Positions 1-8,819 of a stretch of 64,000 nt of DNA are shown here, piece after piece. Made by a program: the position numbers and the translations under genes. How positions within the stretch are numbered: the first letter of the stretch is position 1; the number at the start of each line of letters is the position of its first letter. The stretch is from Phycisphaerales bacterium (GTDB lineage: Bacteria > Planctomycetota > Phycisphaerae > Phycisphaerales > SM1A02), in contig JAQWMQ010000026.1 of the NCBI GenBank assembly GCA_029246705.1, positions 1 through 64,000 of the forward strand, written 5' to 3'. Under the pieces are notes generated by a model. It worked only from the letters and a program-made list of their open reading frames with translations. It made no database searches and was not told the origin of the DNA.

Positions 1-860
1 CCGAAGAATTCGTGGCGTGCGGTCGACAGCACCCAGTCACACTCCGCCAGTCGCTGGAGATACGACGCCCGATCAGGAACCCAACCGTCATGGATGATCC
101 GATCTCCATGCACCGCACGAAGTCGCGTCAACAGTTCGGGCTCCGTGCCCGGTCGCTCCCCAAGGAGGCCCAGCCTCAGATCCAGCGAGACCGCATCCCG
201 GTCCATCAGCGAAAGCAGCTCGTCGAGCCCCTTGTCGTGATGCCATCGATGTGGCCAGGCCACCCGCACCCCGTCCGGATAACCGAACGGACCCGAGTTA
301 CGTAAAACCTGCCCGGGAATCGGCTCGACCGGCGGCCATGCGATCACGCTGCGCGCCTCGATGCGCGCACGCCATGAACCGCCGCCCCGGCCCGGAAGGT
401 GCCGAAGCAACCGATCGAGACCCTCGAGAAACGAATCGCGATTGAACGCGCTGTTCCAGATGACGAGATCCGCTGCCAGAAGCGTCGAGAGATTGGTGAC
501 CACGAGGTGTGCATCACGATCGCGATCTCGCGTGTCGACATGCTCGGAAACCGGATAGGCAGCCTGATTCTCGTGCATGTAGAGCACCAACGGCACCGAA
601 CGCAGTGATGCCGGAAGCGCCGAGCGCAACTGGGCACCGTCCAGCAGGCTGGTGGCGAAGAGGAGATCCGGTCGTGCGGCCAGAGCCCCCTGCTCCCGGG
701 CCCGGTCGACCAGCTCGAGTGCACCCAGCCTGAGCCTCCAGCGTGGACCGACGGGATCCAGCGTGACCCAGGACCAGTCATGGTGCGCATGACGCGTGAT
801 GGACTCCCGGACCGCCCGGTGCGAGCCACCGTCCCAGGGCTGGAATGCAAGAATCTCCAT
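1..860 (-). CDS. DUF3524 / tRNA-queuosine mannosyltransferase-like glycosyltransferase (3' part outside window)
   Basis: The reading frame starts at the ATG at 860, preceded by a GGGGAGA ribosome site, and runs off the left edge, so the C-terminus is missing. The N-terminus holds a glycine turn (DGGSH) and, near residue 107, the motif HENQAAYP, followed by a run ending in WNSAFNRDSF. These are hallmarks of the DUF3524 family of GT4-type glycosyltransferases, whose animal member (GTDC1/QTMAN) mannosylates the queuosine base of tRNA. The second Rossmann half begins near residue 190 with a proline- and tryptophan-rich stretch. A role in tRNA-queuosine mannosylation is inferred from the family; the bacterial members could use another acceptor. 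It is divergent from the Fur-family gene, with 45 bases between the start codons. Confidence 0.85.
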   Translation of the reverse strand, partial: MEILAFQPWDGGSHRAVRESITRHAHHDWSWVTLDPVGPRWRLRLGALELVDRAREQGALAARPDLLFATSLLDGAQLRSALPASLRSVPLVLYMHENQAAYPVSEHVDTRDRDRDAHLVVTNLSTLLAADLVIWNSAFNRDSFLEGLDRLLRHLPGRGGGSWRARIEARSVIAWPPVEPIPGQVLRNSGPFGYPDGVRVAWPHRWHHDKGLDELLSLMDRDAVSLDLRLGLLGERPGTEPELLTRLRAVHGDRIIHDGWVPDRASYLQRLAECDWVLSTARHEFF

Positions 861-891
861 GAGCACAGTCTCCCCGACTTCGGCCTCCGCG

Positions 892-897
892 TACACT
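892..897 (+). promoter_or_regulatory. Candidate -10 element (TACACT) for the Fur-family gene
   Basis: TACACT lies eight bases before the ATG at 906. A start of transcription at the usual distance would fall at about 904-906, which would make the mRNA leaderless; no ribosome site precedes the ATG. No good -35 box is visible at 17-base spacing. The same hexamer occurs before three other genes in the window. Confidence 0.45.
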
Positions 898-905
898 TAT
901 CCCCG

Positions 906-1421
906 ATGCGAAACATCCCCTCAGACACGCCCCCACCCGATCACCCCCCCGCTCCCAGCGAGGTCATGGCTCCTCTGTGTTCGGTCTTTCGACGGTTCCT
1001 GCGGTCGAAGAACCTGAAGTACACCCCGGAGCGCGCGGAGATCCTGGATGCCATCATCGATCGCGACGACGTGTTCGAGGTCGAGGAACTCCTGCTCGAG
1101 ATGCAGAGCAAGGGTCACCGCATCTCCAAGGCGACCATCTATCGCACGATCAACCTCCTTGTCGATGCGGGAATCATCACCCAGGCACTCTTTGATTCCA
1201 AGCAGGCGCACTACCGACTGATCTACGGCAAGGAACCCCACGACCACATGCTCTGCATGCGTTCCGGGAAACTGATCGAATTCAGCAGCGCGGAACTGAC
1301 GGACCTTCGGGATCGGATCTGTCGCGAACTGGGTTGGGAACCCGTCGGACACCGTTTCCAGATCTATGCGATCAGCCCGGTCGAAAGCGAACCGGTCATG
1401 GAGTCGGGCGAGGGCGACTGA
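906..1421 (+). CDS. fur: Fur-family metal-dependent transcriptional regulator
   Basis: This 171-residue protein has the Fur layout: an N-terminal winged helix (recognition region around KATIYRTINLLVDAG) followed by the metal-binding dimerisation part with HDHMLC and GKLIEF. The family binds operator DNA when loaded with Fe, Zn, Mn or peroxide-sensing metal. The usual CxxC structural zinc pair after HDH reads CMRS here, so the second cysteine is serine, and no C-terminal CxxC is present. That suggests the structural zinc site is absent. I chose the ATG at 906 because the upstream part of the open frame (from 780) overlaps the divergent gene and has no family similarity; the ATG at 966 is an alternative. 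Subtype (Fur, Zur or PerR) cannot be decided from sequence alone. Confidence 0.9.
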   Translation: MRNIPSDTPPPDHPPAPSEVMAPLCSVFRRFLRSKNLKYTPERAEILDAIIDRDDVFEVEELLLEMQSKGHRISKATIYRTINLLVDAGIITQALFDSKQAHYRLIYGKEPHDHMLCMRSGKLIEFSSAELTDLRDRICRELGWEPVGHRFQIYAISPVESEPVMESGEGD

Positions 1422-1439
1422 AGCTCGCCCAGGCCGACG

Positions 1440-2087
1440 TCATTCGATCTCGGGATCCATGAGGTCATCCTCCTCGATCTCGCGGGAGATGGCGTAGCGC
1501 CCTCCGAACCAGTTGCCCAGATCCGCCAGTCGACACCGATCAGAACAGAACGGTGCACATGAACTCCCCGGCGTCACCGTGCCACCACAAGTCCGACAGG
1601 ACCGTCCCACTGCAGCAACGAGAAGATGCGGCGCGCTCATCGAGATCTCGAGGAGCAGGTGACGTGCGGTCGGCTCGGGACCGTGCTGCAGCGTGATGAT
1701 CATGGCGGGAGCGGGCACGGCCTCCGGCACTCGTTCCGGCCATTCGACCGCCAGCACCATCGCGCCATCACGGCTCAGTTCCTCCCAGCCCAGTGCTTCC
1801 AGTTCATCGGCATCCCCGATCCGATACAAGTCGGCATGGACCAGCCCCAGGCCACCGTGCTCGCCACGATGTTCGTGCAGGATCGTGAAGGTCGGGCTCG
1901 AGACGGACCCCGGATCGACACCGAGCCCCTCGGCGAGCCCTCGCACCAGGGTGGTCTTGCCCGCACCCAGGTCACCCCGGAGACAGAGATGCTCGCCACC
2001 AAGGCAGGCAGCACCGATGACACGGCCCAGCTCGTGCGTTCGGTGGGGATCCTCGAGCAACAGCTCATGTCTCTGGACGTCGGTCAT
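1440..2087 (-). CDS. tsaE: TsaE-YacG fusion: tRNA t6A ATPase joined to a YacG zinc finger
   Basis: Residues 1 to about 150 are TsaE, the P-loop ATPase that works with TsaB and TsaD to make N6-threonylcarbamoyladenosine on ANN-decoding tRNAs. The Walker A reads GDLGAGKTTL, followed by SSPTFTILHEH and HADLYRI, all typical. Residues from about 160 carry a separate module with CRTCGG, then PFCSDRCRLADLGNW. That matches YacG, a small four-cysteine zinc protein that inhibits DNA gyrase in Escherichia coli. Both parts lie in one uninterrupted frame. The start is the ATG at 2087, which overlaps the thiL stop as ATGA; an upstream start at 2102 is less likely. It is the last gene of a four-gene overlapping operon. 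Confidence 0.92.
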   Translation of the reverse strand: MTDVQRHELLLEDPHRTHELGRVIGAACLGGEHLCLRGDLGAGKTTLVRGLAEGLGVDPGSVSSPTFTILHEHRGEHGGLGLVHADLYRIGDADELEALGWEELSRDGAMVLAVEWPERVPEAVPAPAMIITLQHGPEPTARHLLLEISMSAPHLLVAAVGRSCRTCGGTVTPGSSCAPFCSDRCRLADLGNWFGGRYAISREIEEDDLMDPEIE

Positions 2088-3004
2088 CCGGAATGCTCCC
2101 AACCATCACGTTCAAGTTCGAGCGCGACACCTTCATCGGTGATCCTCATGCCATCACCTGACTCGATGATACCGATGGGCGTGATCGGAACACCCGAAAG
2201 CGCTTCAGGGAGAGAACCGTCCGGCGAGACGGTGAAGCAGAGCTCGTAGTCCTCTCCGTCGGTCAAGGCCTGTACCGCGGTCGATGAACCACGCCTCGGT
2301 ACATCCTCGGCGCGAAGCACGACCGACACCGACGATTCTCGACCGATATGGGCGGCATCCGCGGCCAGTCCGTCCGACACGTCGATCATCGAATGAAGTC
2401 GAGTGCCGAGGGTTCGATGCAGCTCGAGAGCGAACTCGACACGTGGCAGGAAATCAAGGTGATGCCCGCGACCATCGGGTCGGAGGGAACCACCGAAACA
2501 TCCACTGACGCAGACGATGTCACCCACCTGCGCACCTCCACGCAGGACGACCCGACCACCTGCATGCGGGTCGGGAACGGCGAGCACCGTGGCACTGGCC
2601 ACGAACACCCCACCGGTGCGACCATGGGTCGCGACATCTCCCCCGAAGACGGGGGCATCAAACCGCGATGATGCCTCGCGAGCCGCGTCGGCGAAACGTT
2701 CGGCCCAGCCTTCGTTCGTCATCAGTTCTCGTGGCAGTGTCGCCGAAAGGATGAACCCGACGGGTACCGCGGCCATGGCGGCGACATCGCTGAGACTGCG
2801 ATTGACCACCTTGCGCCCGTGGTCCTCCGCGGGCGCGTCGGCTGCCAGGTGAACACCGCCCACCAGCTGGTCGACCCCCGACAGGACCGAGACACCATCG
2901 GCGATCTCGATCATGCCGAGGTCGTCACCCGGTGGAATCACCACCGTGGTGCCGAGCGCCGCATTGGCGGTGCGTATCGATTCGATGATTTCGAACTCAC
3001 GCAT
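2084..3004 (-). CDS. thiL: Thiamine-monophosphate kinase ThiL
   Basis: ThiL phosphorylates thiamine monophosphate to the active cofactor thiamine diphosphate using ATP. The 306-residue protein has the family's ordered motifs: PPGDDLGMIE near the N-terminus, a metal-binding VDQLVGGVH, the NRSLSDVAAM stretch, FGGDVA in the middle, and DVSDGLAADAAH then DGEDYEL toward the C-terminus. The ATG at 3004 overlaps the end of waaA by eight bases, and the stop overlaps the tsaE-yacG start as ATGA, so translational coupling is likely. A longer open frame to 3211 overlaps waaA and is not used. No thiamine riboswitch is visible upstream, as expected for an internal operon gene. Confidence 0.95.
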   Translation of the reverse strand: MREFEIIESIRTANAALGTTVVIPPGDDLGMIEIADGVSVLSGVDQLVGGVHLAADAPAEDHGRKVVNRSLSDVAAMAAVPVGFILSATLPRELMTNEGWAERFADAAREASSRFDAPVFGGDVATHGRTGGVFVASATVLAVPDPHAGGRVVLRGGAQVGDIVCVSGCFGGSLRPDGRGHHLDFLPRVEFALELHRTLGTRLHSMIDVSDGLAADAAHIGRESSVSVVLRAEDVPRRGSSTAVQALTDGEDYELCFTVSPDGSLPEALSGVPITPIGIIESGDGMRITDEGVALELERDGWEHSG

Positions 3005-4274
3005 TCGAATCACCCCGTTCACCGGTGGCTTGCGGTTGATCCAGCATGGAGAGCAGCAGGGTCGCGGTCCGCTCGGTCGCACCTTGCTGGCGCCTGATGA
3101 CCGATCTTGCCGCAGCGGCCAGCCGGGAACACCGATCCGGATCATCAAGCAGGCGACCGATGTCCTCCGCCAGACGTTCGCGATCGGTGACGACGATGCC
3201 GTCGCCATCAACCAGGTGCTCGACCGTCTCCTTGAAATCCTCGGTGGCAGGACCGACGACCACGGGCTTTCCGAGCGCGGCCGGTTCCATCATGTCACTG
3301 CCGTGCAGGTCCCCGAAGCTCCTGCCCACGACCACGACGTCGGCCAGGGCATAGGCTCGACGCAGTTCACCGATGGTGTCCAGCAGGAAACGACCGGTCT
3401 CGGAACCGCATTCGCCACGGCTGCGACGAGCGCAGCCGGTCATGACGGCCGCGGCATCATCGAACCATTCAGGCCTTCGTGGTGCACAGAGAAGCTGGAC
3501 GCCGGAGGGTACCGCATCCACCAGCAGTTGATGCTCATCGGGTGCGGTCGAACCGGCGACGACCAGGGGACGCGAAGGATCGATCCCAAGCTCTTCCGCC
3601 AGCTCGCTTGAGCCGGGGACGTCATCCTCGATGCGGGCGGTGTCCCACTTCATGGTTCCGGTCAGGACGATCGACCCGGAAGGCGTGCCCAGGGATGCGA
3701 ACCGGTCCGCGTAGGACTGGGTCTGCACCGCCGCGCAGTCCAGCCGCCGGAACATGGGGCGAACCAACGGCTTGAACCGTGAATAACCTCGATGGCTTCG
3801 AGCACTGAGACGACCATTGACCACGGCAAGGGGAATGCCGCGCCGCTCGCAGGCGCGACTGAAGTTCGGCCAGAGTTCGAGTTCGACCATGACCGCCAGG
3901 TCGGGCCGGACGACGTCGAGGAAACGGTTCACGCTACGTGTCAGGTCAAGTGGATAGCGGACGATCTGACAGTGATGATCGTGGCTCTCGCAGGCACGTC
4001 TGAAACCGGTGTCGGTGGTGGTCGCGAGCACCACCTCGGGGGATTCCGGTGAGCTGAGGAGCTGATCGACCAACTCGCCGATCGCGTTCACCTCACCGAC
4101 GGACACCGCATGCAGGAGGATCCGCGGTCGACCTTCGGCGGGACGCAACCGCACATGCCCCAGTCGTGCGGACCAGTCGGTTCGATGCCTGCCACGAAGA
4201 AGCATTCGAGGAACGAGCACGGGCGATGCCGCCGTGACGCCCGCCAGATAGGCCAGATCGACAAGCATGCCCAT
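2997..4274 (-). CDS. waaA: 3-deoxy-D-manno-octulosonic acid (Kdo) transferase
   Basis: WaaA (KdtA) transfers Kdo from CMP-Kdo to the lipid A precursor at the inner membrane. The 425-residue protein begins with a hydrophobic anchor (LAYLAGVTAASPVLVP), then LLHAVSVGEVNA, the acceptor-side motif ELELWPNF, and a C-terminal nucleotide-binding half with GSTAPDEH, GRSFGDLHGSDMMEPAALG. This fits the GT30 family in length and order. The start at 4274 matches the family N-terminus; a GTG at 4301 would overlap the upstream gene by 17 bases and has AAGGGG nearby, so it remains possible. Its presence supports a lipopolysaccharide-type outer membrane in this organism. Confidence 0.93.
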   Translation of the reverse strand: MGMLVDLAYLAGVTAASPVLVPRMLLRGRHRTDWSARLGHVRLRPAEGRPRILLHAVSVGEVNAIGELVDQLLSSPESPEVVLATTTDTGFRRACESHDHHCQIVRYPLDLTRSVNRFLDVVRPDLAVMVELELWPNFSRACERRGIPLAVVNGRLSARSHRGYSRFKPLVRPMFRRLDCAAVQTQSYADRFASLGTPSGSIVLTGTMKWDTARIEDDVPGSSELAEELGIDPSRPLVVAGSTAPDEHQLLVDAVPSGVQLLCAPRRPEWFDDAAAVMTGCARRSRGECGSETGRFLLDTIGELRRAYALADVVVVGRSFGDLHGSDMMEPAALGKPVVVGPATEDFKETVEHLVDGDGIVVTDRERLAEDIGRLLDDPDRCSRLAAAARSVIRRQQGATERTATLLLSMLDQPQATGERGDSNA

Positions 4275-4284
4275 GATCCGACGC

Positions 4285-4938
4285 TCAGCCCCTTGTATCA
4301 CGAGGCGAAAGGGACTTCAGGCGCTCCAGCACCCAGTCCGGATCGGCCACGCCGTATTCGATGTCGGTGATCCGTCCAGAAGCATCCACGTAGATCAGTT
4401 TGGGAATCGTCGGCTGACGATCATGCGGCTTGAGGAGACTTCGAAAACGCGGATCGCTGTTCATCACCTCGATGAACGGTGACGAACCACCCTCCTTGCC
4501 GTTGATGTAGGCATTGACGACCGAAGCACCACCCTGGTCCACCGAGACCGAGATGATCGTCCCGTACAGAGCGATGTCATCCACGATCGACTTCAGCACC
4601 TTGCGCGACTTCACGCAGGGCGCACACCAGGTCGCCCAGACGTCGATCAGCATCGGGCGACCGGCGAAGTCCGCCAGGGCGACCGGCCTGCCCTCCAGAT
4701 CCTCCATCACCAGCTGGTGCACCGATTCGGATGGCGAGACGGGCTGGAGCGAGGCGGTACGAACCACTTCCTTGCCCCGTCCGCTGACCGCATCCACGAT
4801 GGCGGTGCAGGTGGGACAGAAGCCGGTGCTGCCGGCAATCGCGACGTAACTCACGATGATGACGACGATCCCAAGTGCCGGGAGCAGTTTCCCGATGATG
4901 GTTCCGCGATTGTGATGTCGAGCCGACGGGCGCTTCAT
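4285..4938 (-). CDS. Membrane-anchored TlpA-like thioredoxin
   Basis: A 217-residue protein with a short basic N-terminus, one membrane segment (about residues 16-36), and a thioredoxin-fold domain with the active site WCAPC at cysteines 105 and 108. The fold and the FAGRPMLIDVWATWC run are typical of TlpA/ResA proteins, which act as periplasmic thiol-disulfide reductants. A second cysteine pair, CPTC at 41-44, sits directly after the membrane segment and is not part of the thioredoxin fold; it could bind metal or relay electrons. The ATG at 4938 has a GGAGAG ribosome site. It is the first gene of the operon leading to waaA, thiL and tsaE-yacG, and is divergent from the oxoprolinase gene. Confidence 0.88.
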   Translation of the reverse strand: MKRPSARHHNRGTIIGKLLPALGIVVIIVSYVAIAGSTGFCPTCTAIVDAVSGRGKEVVRTASLQPVSPSESVHQLVMEDLEGRPVALADFAGRPMLIDVWATWCAPCVKSRKVLKSIVDDIALYGTIISVSVDQGGASVVNAYINGKEGGSSPFIEVMNSDPRFRSLLKPHDRQPTIPKLIYVDASGRITDIEYGVADPDWVLERLKSLSPRDTRG

Positions 4939-4984
4939 GAGGTCTCTCCGGTTCCGGACCATCTCATGGTAGCCTCGGATCTCC

Positions 4985-7900
4985 ATGAAACCCGCCTCGA
5001 CGAACCGAAAACCCGATTCCAGCATCGCAATCGACACTGGAGGCACGTTCACCGACGGCGTGCTGATGCAGGATGATCGAATCATCGACCGAGTGAAGGT
5101 TCTTTCCAGCTCCGCACTTCGTGGACGAGTCACCGAACCCAGCAGCTCTTGCAGCCTCCTGATTCGGATTCCGGGCGTACGCCTGCCGAGTGGCCTGCTT
5201 GCCGGCTTCACCCTGCGACGGCCGGGTGGAGAGGTCCTTGCACACGTTCTCGACTGCGATGACTTCAACCGGCTCGAGCTCGACCGTCCGGTCGAACTGG
5301 ACACGAACGACCCGATCGAGCTCGTCGCTCCCTTCGATGCCCCGAGGCTTGCCATCCACCTCCTGCTGGGAACCAATGAAGCCACGACATCCTTCGATGC
5401 GTCGGTCAGGGTCGCGACCACCCGGGGCACCAACGCACTGCTCGAGAACAGTGGCGAACCGTTCGCACTGATCTTCGACGAGGGCCTCGAGGACCTCCTG
5501 GAGATCGGCGACCAGTCTCGACCGGACATCTTCGCACTCGACATCGAACGAAGTCGACTCACCCCCCGGCTTGTCCTGGGCGCACCTGGACGTCTTGCCG
5601 CGGATGGAACCCCCCTCGAGGAAATCGACGAGGAACACCTGCAACAACTCGCGAAGTCGATCCTGGATGCGGACATCCGCACCGTGGGCGTGGCCCTCCT
5701 GCATGCATGGCGCAACCCCGACCGAGAACGACGAATCGCCCGAGGCCTTCGAGCACTGGGGGTGGAACATGTCATCTGCTCGACCGACCTCTCCGGTGCG
5801 GACCAGCTCCTGCCCAGGGCGGAAACCACCGCGGTCGAGGCCACGCTGGCTTCGATCATGGACCGTTTCATCGGCGACATCCTGCCGGACACGGGAAGCA
5901 CGTCCGACTCGGTCTCGGTGATGACCAGTGCAGGCGGACTCGAACCCTCGAGCAGCTTCCGGGCGAAGGACGGCCTGCTGAGCGGACCGGCCGGAGGCGT
6001 CGCCGGAGCCGCCCGTTCGGCCCATGCTTCCGGTCTCGAACGACTGCTTGGCTTCGACATGGGTGGTACGAGCACGGATGTCTCGCGCTACGACGGCGAT
6101 TTCATCTACCGGTTCGAGACCCGGGTGGGACCGGCCCGAGTCCAGTCACCCTGCGTGGCCATCGAGTCGGTCGCCGCCGGTGGTGGTTCGATCTGCCACG
6201 TCTCGGAAGAGGGCCTTGCCGTCGGCCCCCGAAGTGCCGGCGCATCACCGGGACCTGCGTGCTACGGGGCTGGCGGCCCGTTGACCATCACCGATGTCAA
6301 TCTCCTGCTCGGACGAGGTGATCCGAATCACTTCGACATTCCCATCGACCTCGATCATTCCGAACGAGCCCTGGAGGCACTGCGCGCGGAACTGCGAACC
6401 CGGGGCTGCGAGGATCCCGGCAGGGAACCGGTCCTCGAAGGCCTGCGCAACATCGCTGACGAACGAATGGCCGAGGCGATGCGGTCGATCTCGATCAAGG
6501 AAGGCGCCGATCCCCGCAGGCACATCCTCGTTCCGTTCGGAGGAGCAGGTGCGCAGCATGGCTGCGCCATCTCAGAGCGACTGGGAATCGAGACGATCCT
6601 CATCCCCACCGATGCGGGCGTGCTCAGTGCGATTGGTCTCGGGCATGCACGCAGGGAGCGGTTCGCAGAAAGAACGGTGATGGAACCACTCGACGCCCTG
6701 AGCGTGTCGCTTGATGAACGCTTCGACGAACTGTCGGCGGAAGCACTCGCCGGGATGGACGGAACCAGCACGCGCGTTCAACGACTGATCATCGCACTTC
6801 GACTCCTCGGACAGGATTCGGTCATCCAGATCGCTCACGAACCGGGGGTGGATCCGGCACCCGGGTTCGCACGGGATTTTCAGTCGATCTACGGGTATCC
6901 GATGCCCGATCGACCCATCGAGGTCGCGTGGATGCGCGTGATCGCAGGAGAAGACGAGCCCCGCAGCGGAATGGTCGAACGACTCGAGACCCCGAGCATC
7001 ATTCCCGACCCGACGAGCTTGCGGGACATGCACCTTTCGACCGGCATGACCCAGGTGCCGGTGTTCATGCGTGACCGGCTCGAACCGGGAACGGGGATCG
7101 ATGGACCGGCGCTCGTACAGGATGCCGGCGCGACGATCGTGGTGGACCCGGGCTGGTTCGGAGTGGTGCAACCCAATCACACCATCATCCTGACGCGAGA
7201 TCGTTTCGCCTCGAAGCGTGGCCCCCAGCTGGAGGGTTCAGATGGCGCGGCCGCATCGGAACTCGTGTCGGCACGGCTGGAGGCGATCGCGACCGGCATG
7301 GGCAACCTGCTGGAACGAACCGCCCTGTCGGTGAACGTCAAGCAACGCCTCGATTTCTCCTGTGCGATTCTCGACGACCAGGCACGGTTGCTCGTCAACG
7401 CACCGCACATGCCGATACACCTGGGTTCGATGGGGATCTGCGTTCGTCGCGTGCTGGCGGAACGCAGCCTCGATCCCGGCGACGTGGTGGTCACCAACGA
7501 CCCCGCATGCGGCGGTTCACATCTCCCCGACGTGACGACCATCGCCCCGGTCCATGAACGAGTGGATGGAGGAAGACTGCTCGGCTACGTGGCGGTACGG
7601 GCGCACCACGCTGAAATCGGCGGCACCCGCCCCGGCTCGACCCCCCCGTTTGCACGAAATCTCGGCGAAGAGGGTGTCCTGATCCCTCCCACCCTGCTGA
7701 TCAGCTCGGGCCAGGCGTGCTTTGAAACGATCGAGAAACAGCTCACCGAAGCCCCCTACCCGACACGTCGCAAGGAAGAGAACCTCGCCGATCTTGCCGC
7801 ACAGGTGGCCTCGACCCGTCACGGCATCGAGCGGATCCGCGAACTCGCTGGAGCCCTGGGGGCCGAACGCTATCTCCAGTTGGCCGGGTCCGTCCACCGA

Positions 7901-8785
7901 AACGCCGCCAGTGCCGCACGTGACGCGATAGCAAGACTGGGCTCCCTCGATCGACACGTCGAACAACGACTTGATGACGGCACGTCGATCGTTCTTCACG
8001 TTCGGGGCGACGGCCAACGACTGCTTGTCGATTTCACGGGAACCTCGTCCGAACATCCCGGCAACTTCAACGCACCGGTCGCGATCGTGACCGGTGCCAC
8101 GGTCTATCTCATGAGGCTGCTTGCCGATCGAAGCATTCCAATGAACGAGGGGCTTCTTGAACCGGTCGATCTCGTGGTACCCGAGGGCCTGCTCGACCCG
8201 GTGTTCAGTCGCGACCCCCGGAAGGACCCCGCGGTCTGTGCCGGCAACACCGAAACATCGCAACGAATCGTCGACACCCTGCTGCTGGCCTTCGAACTGG
8301 CTGCTTCCAGTCAGGGCACGATGAACAACCTGCTGCTCGGCAATGATCGCTTCGGGTACTACGAGACGATCTGCGGAGGCGCCGGAGCCACCGCCCGAGC
8401 GCCGGGCTGCTCGGCGGTGCACACCCACATGACCAACACCCGCATCACCGATCCCGAGACCCTGGAGGCTCGCTATCCGGTGCGGCTCGAGCGATTCGCC
8501 ATCCGACACGGCAGTGGCGGCAAAGGCGCCCATCCGGGCGGCGAAGGAGTCATCAGATGCCTGAGGGCGCTCGAATCACTGGAGATATCAGTGGTCGGGC
8601 AGCATCGAGTCGAAGCCCCATACGGACTTGCCGGGGGCGGCCCCGCAAAGACCGGTGCCACGCGGATCATTCGAGCCGACGGCACCGTCGAGGAGCTTGG
8701 CGGCAGCGCCGCCTGCACCCTCCTGCCCGGTGATCGAATCGAGGTGTCGACACCCGGGGGCGGCGGCTGGGGAACCCCCACCTGA
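4985..8785 (+). CDS. HyuA-HyuB fused hydantoinase / 5-oxoprolinase
   Basis: This 1266-residue protein joins the A and B subunits found separately in many bacteria. The N-terminal half holds the ATP-binding motifs DTGGTFTDG (residues 17-25), GPAGGVAGAA and GFDMGGTSTDVS; the HyuB half starts near residue 755 with SARLEAIATGMGN. The family hydrolyses cyclic amides such as 5-oxoproline or hydantoins, usually coupled to ATP. Between about residues 45 and 125 there is an extra segment of roughly 80 residues between the first ATP motif and the VATTRGTNALLE region; similar insertions are known in some members. The substrate is not predictable, but the one-piece layout is that of 5-oxoprolinase. The gene stands alone, convergent with ymdB. 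Confidence 0.92.
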   Translation: MKPASTNRKPDSSIAIDTGGTFTDGVLMQDDRIIDRVKVLSSSALRGRVTEPSSSCSLLIRIPGVRLPSGLLAGFTLRRPGGEVLAHVLDCDDFNRLELDRPVELDTNDPIELVAPFDAPRLAIHLLLGTNEATTSFDASVRVATTRGTNALLENSGEPFALIFDEGLEDLLEIGDQSRPDIFALDIERSRLTPRLVLGAPGRLAADGTPLEEIDEEHLQQLAKSILDADIRTVGVALLHAWRNPDRERRIARGLRALGVEHVICSTDLSGADQLLPRAETTAVEATLASIMDRFIGDILPDTGSTSDSVSVMTSAGGLEPSSSFRAKDGLLSGPAGGVAGAARSAHASGLERLLGFDMGGTSTDVSRYDGDFIYRFETRVGPARVQSPCVAIESVAAGGGSICHVSEEGLAVGPRSAGASPGPACYGAGGPLTITDVNLLLGRGDPNHFDIPIDLDHSERALEALRAELRTRGCEDPGREPVLEGLRNIADERMAEAMRSISIKEGADPRRHILVPFGGAGAQHGCAISERLGIETILIPTDAGVLSAIGLGHARRERFAERTVMEPLDALSVSLDERFDELSAEALAGMDGTSTRVQRLIIALRLLGQDSVIQIAHEPGVDPAPGFARDFQSIYGYPMPDRPIEVAWMRVIAGEDEPRSGMVERLETPSIIPDPTSLRDMHLSTGMTQVPVFMRDRLEPGTGIDGPALVQDAGATIVVDPGWFGVVQPNHTIILTRDRFASKRGPQLEGSDGAAASELVSARLEAIATGMGNLLERTALSVNVKQRLDFSCAILDDQARLLVNAPHMPIHLGSMGICVRRVLAERSLDPGDVVVTNDPACGGSHLPDVTTIAPVHERVDGGRLLGYVAVRAHHAEIGGTRPGSTPPFARNLGEEGVLIPPTLLISSGQACFETIEKQLTEAPYPTRRKEENLADLAAQVASTRHGIERIRELAGALGAERYLQLAGSVHRNAASAARDAIARLGSLDRHVEQRLDDGTSIVLHVRGDGQRLLVDFTGTSSEHPGNFNAPVAIVTGATVYLMRLLADRSIPMNEGLLEPVDLVVPEGLLDPVFSRDPRKDPAVCAGNTETSQRIVDTLLLAFELAASSQGTMNNLLLGNDRFGYYETICGGAGATARAPGCSAVHTHMTNTRITDPETLEARYPVRLERFAIRHGSGGKGAHPGGEGVIRCLRALESLEISVVGQHRVEAPYGLAGGGPAKTGATRIIRADGTVEELGGSAACTLLPGDRIEVSTPGGGGWGTPT

Positions 8786-8819
8786 TCAACCGTGCATGGG
8801 CAGATTGCTCGAGCGATGT

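Noticed and set aside
4285-6075. 596-residue minus-strand open frame
   Set aside because: Only the last 217 codons (from 4938) are a real gene. The rest is antisense to the oxoprolinase gene and is serine/arginine-rich without family motifs.
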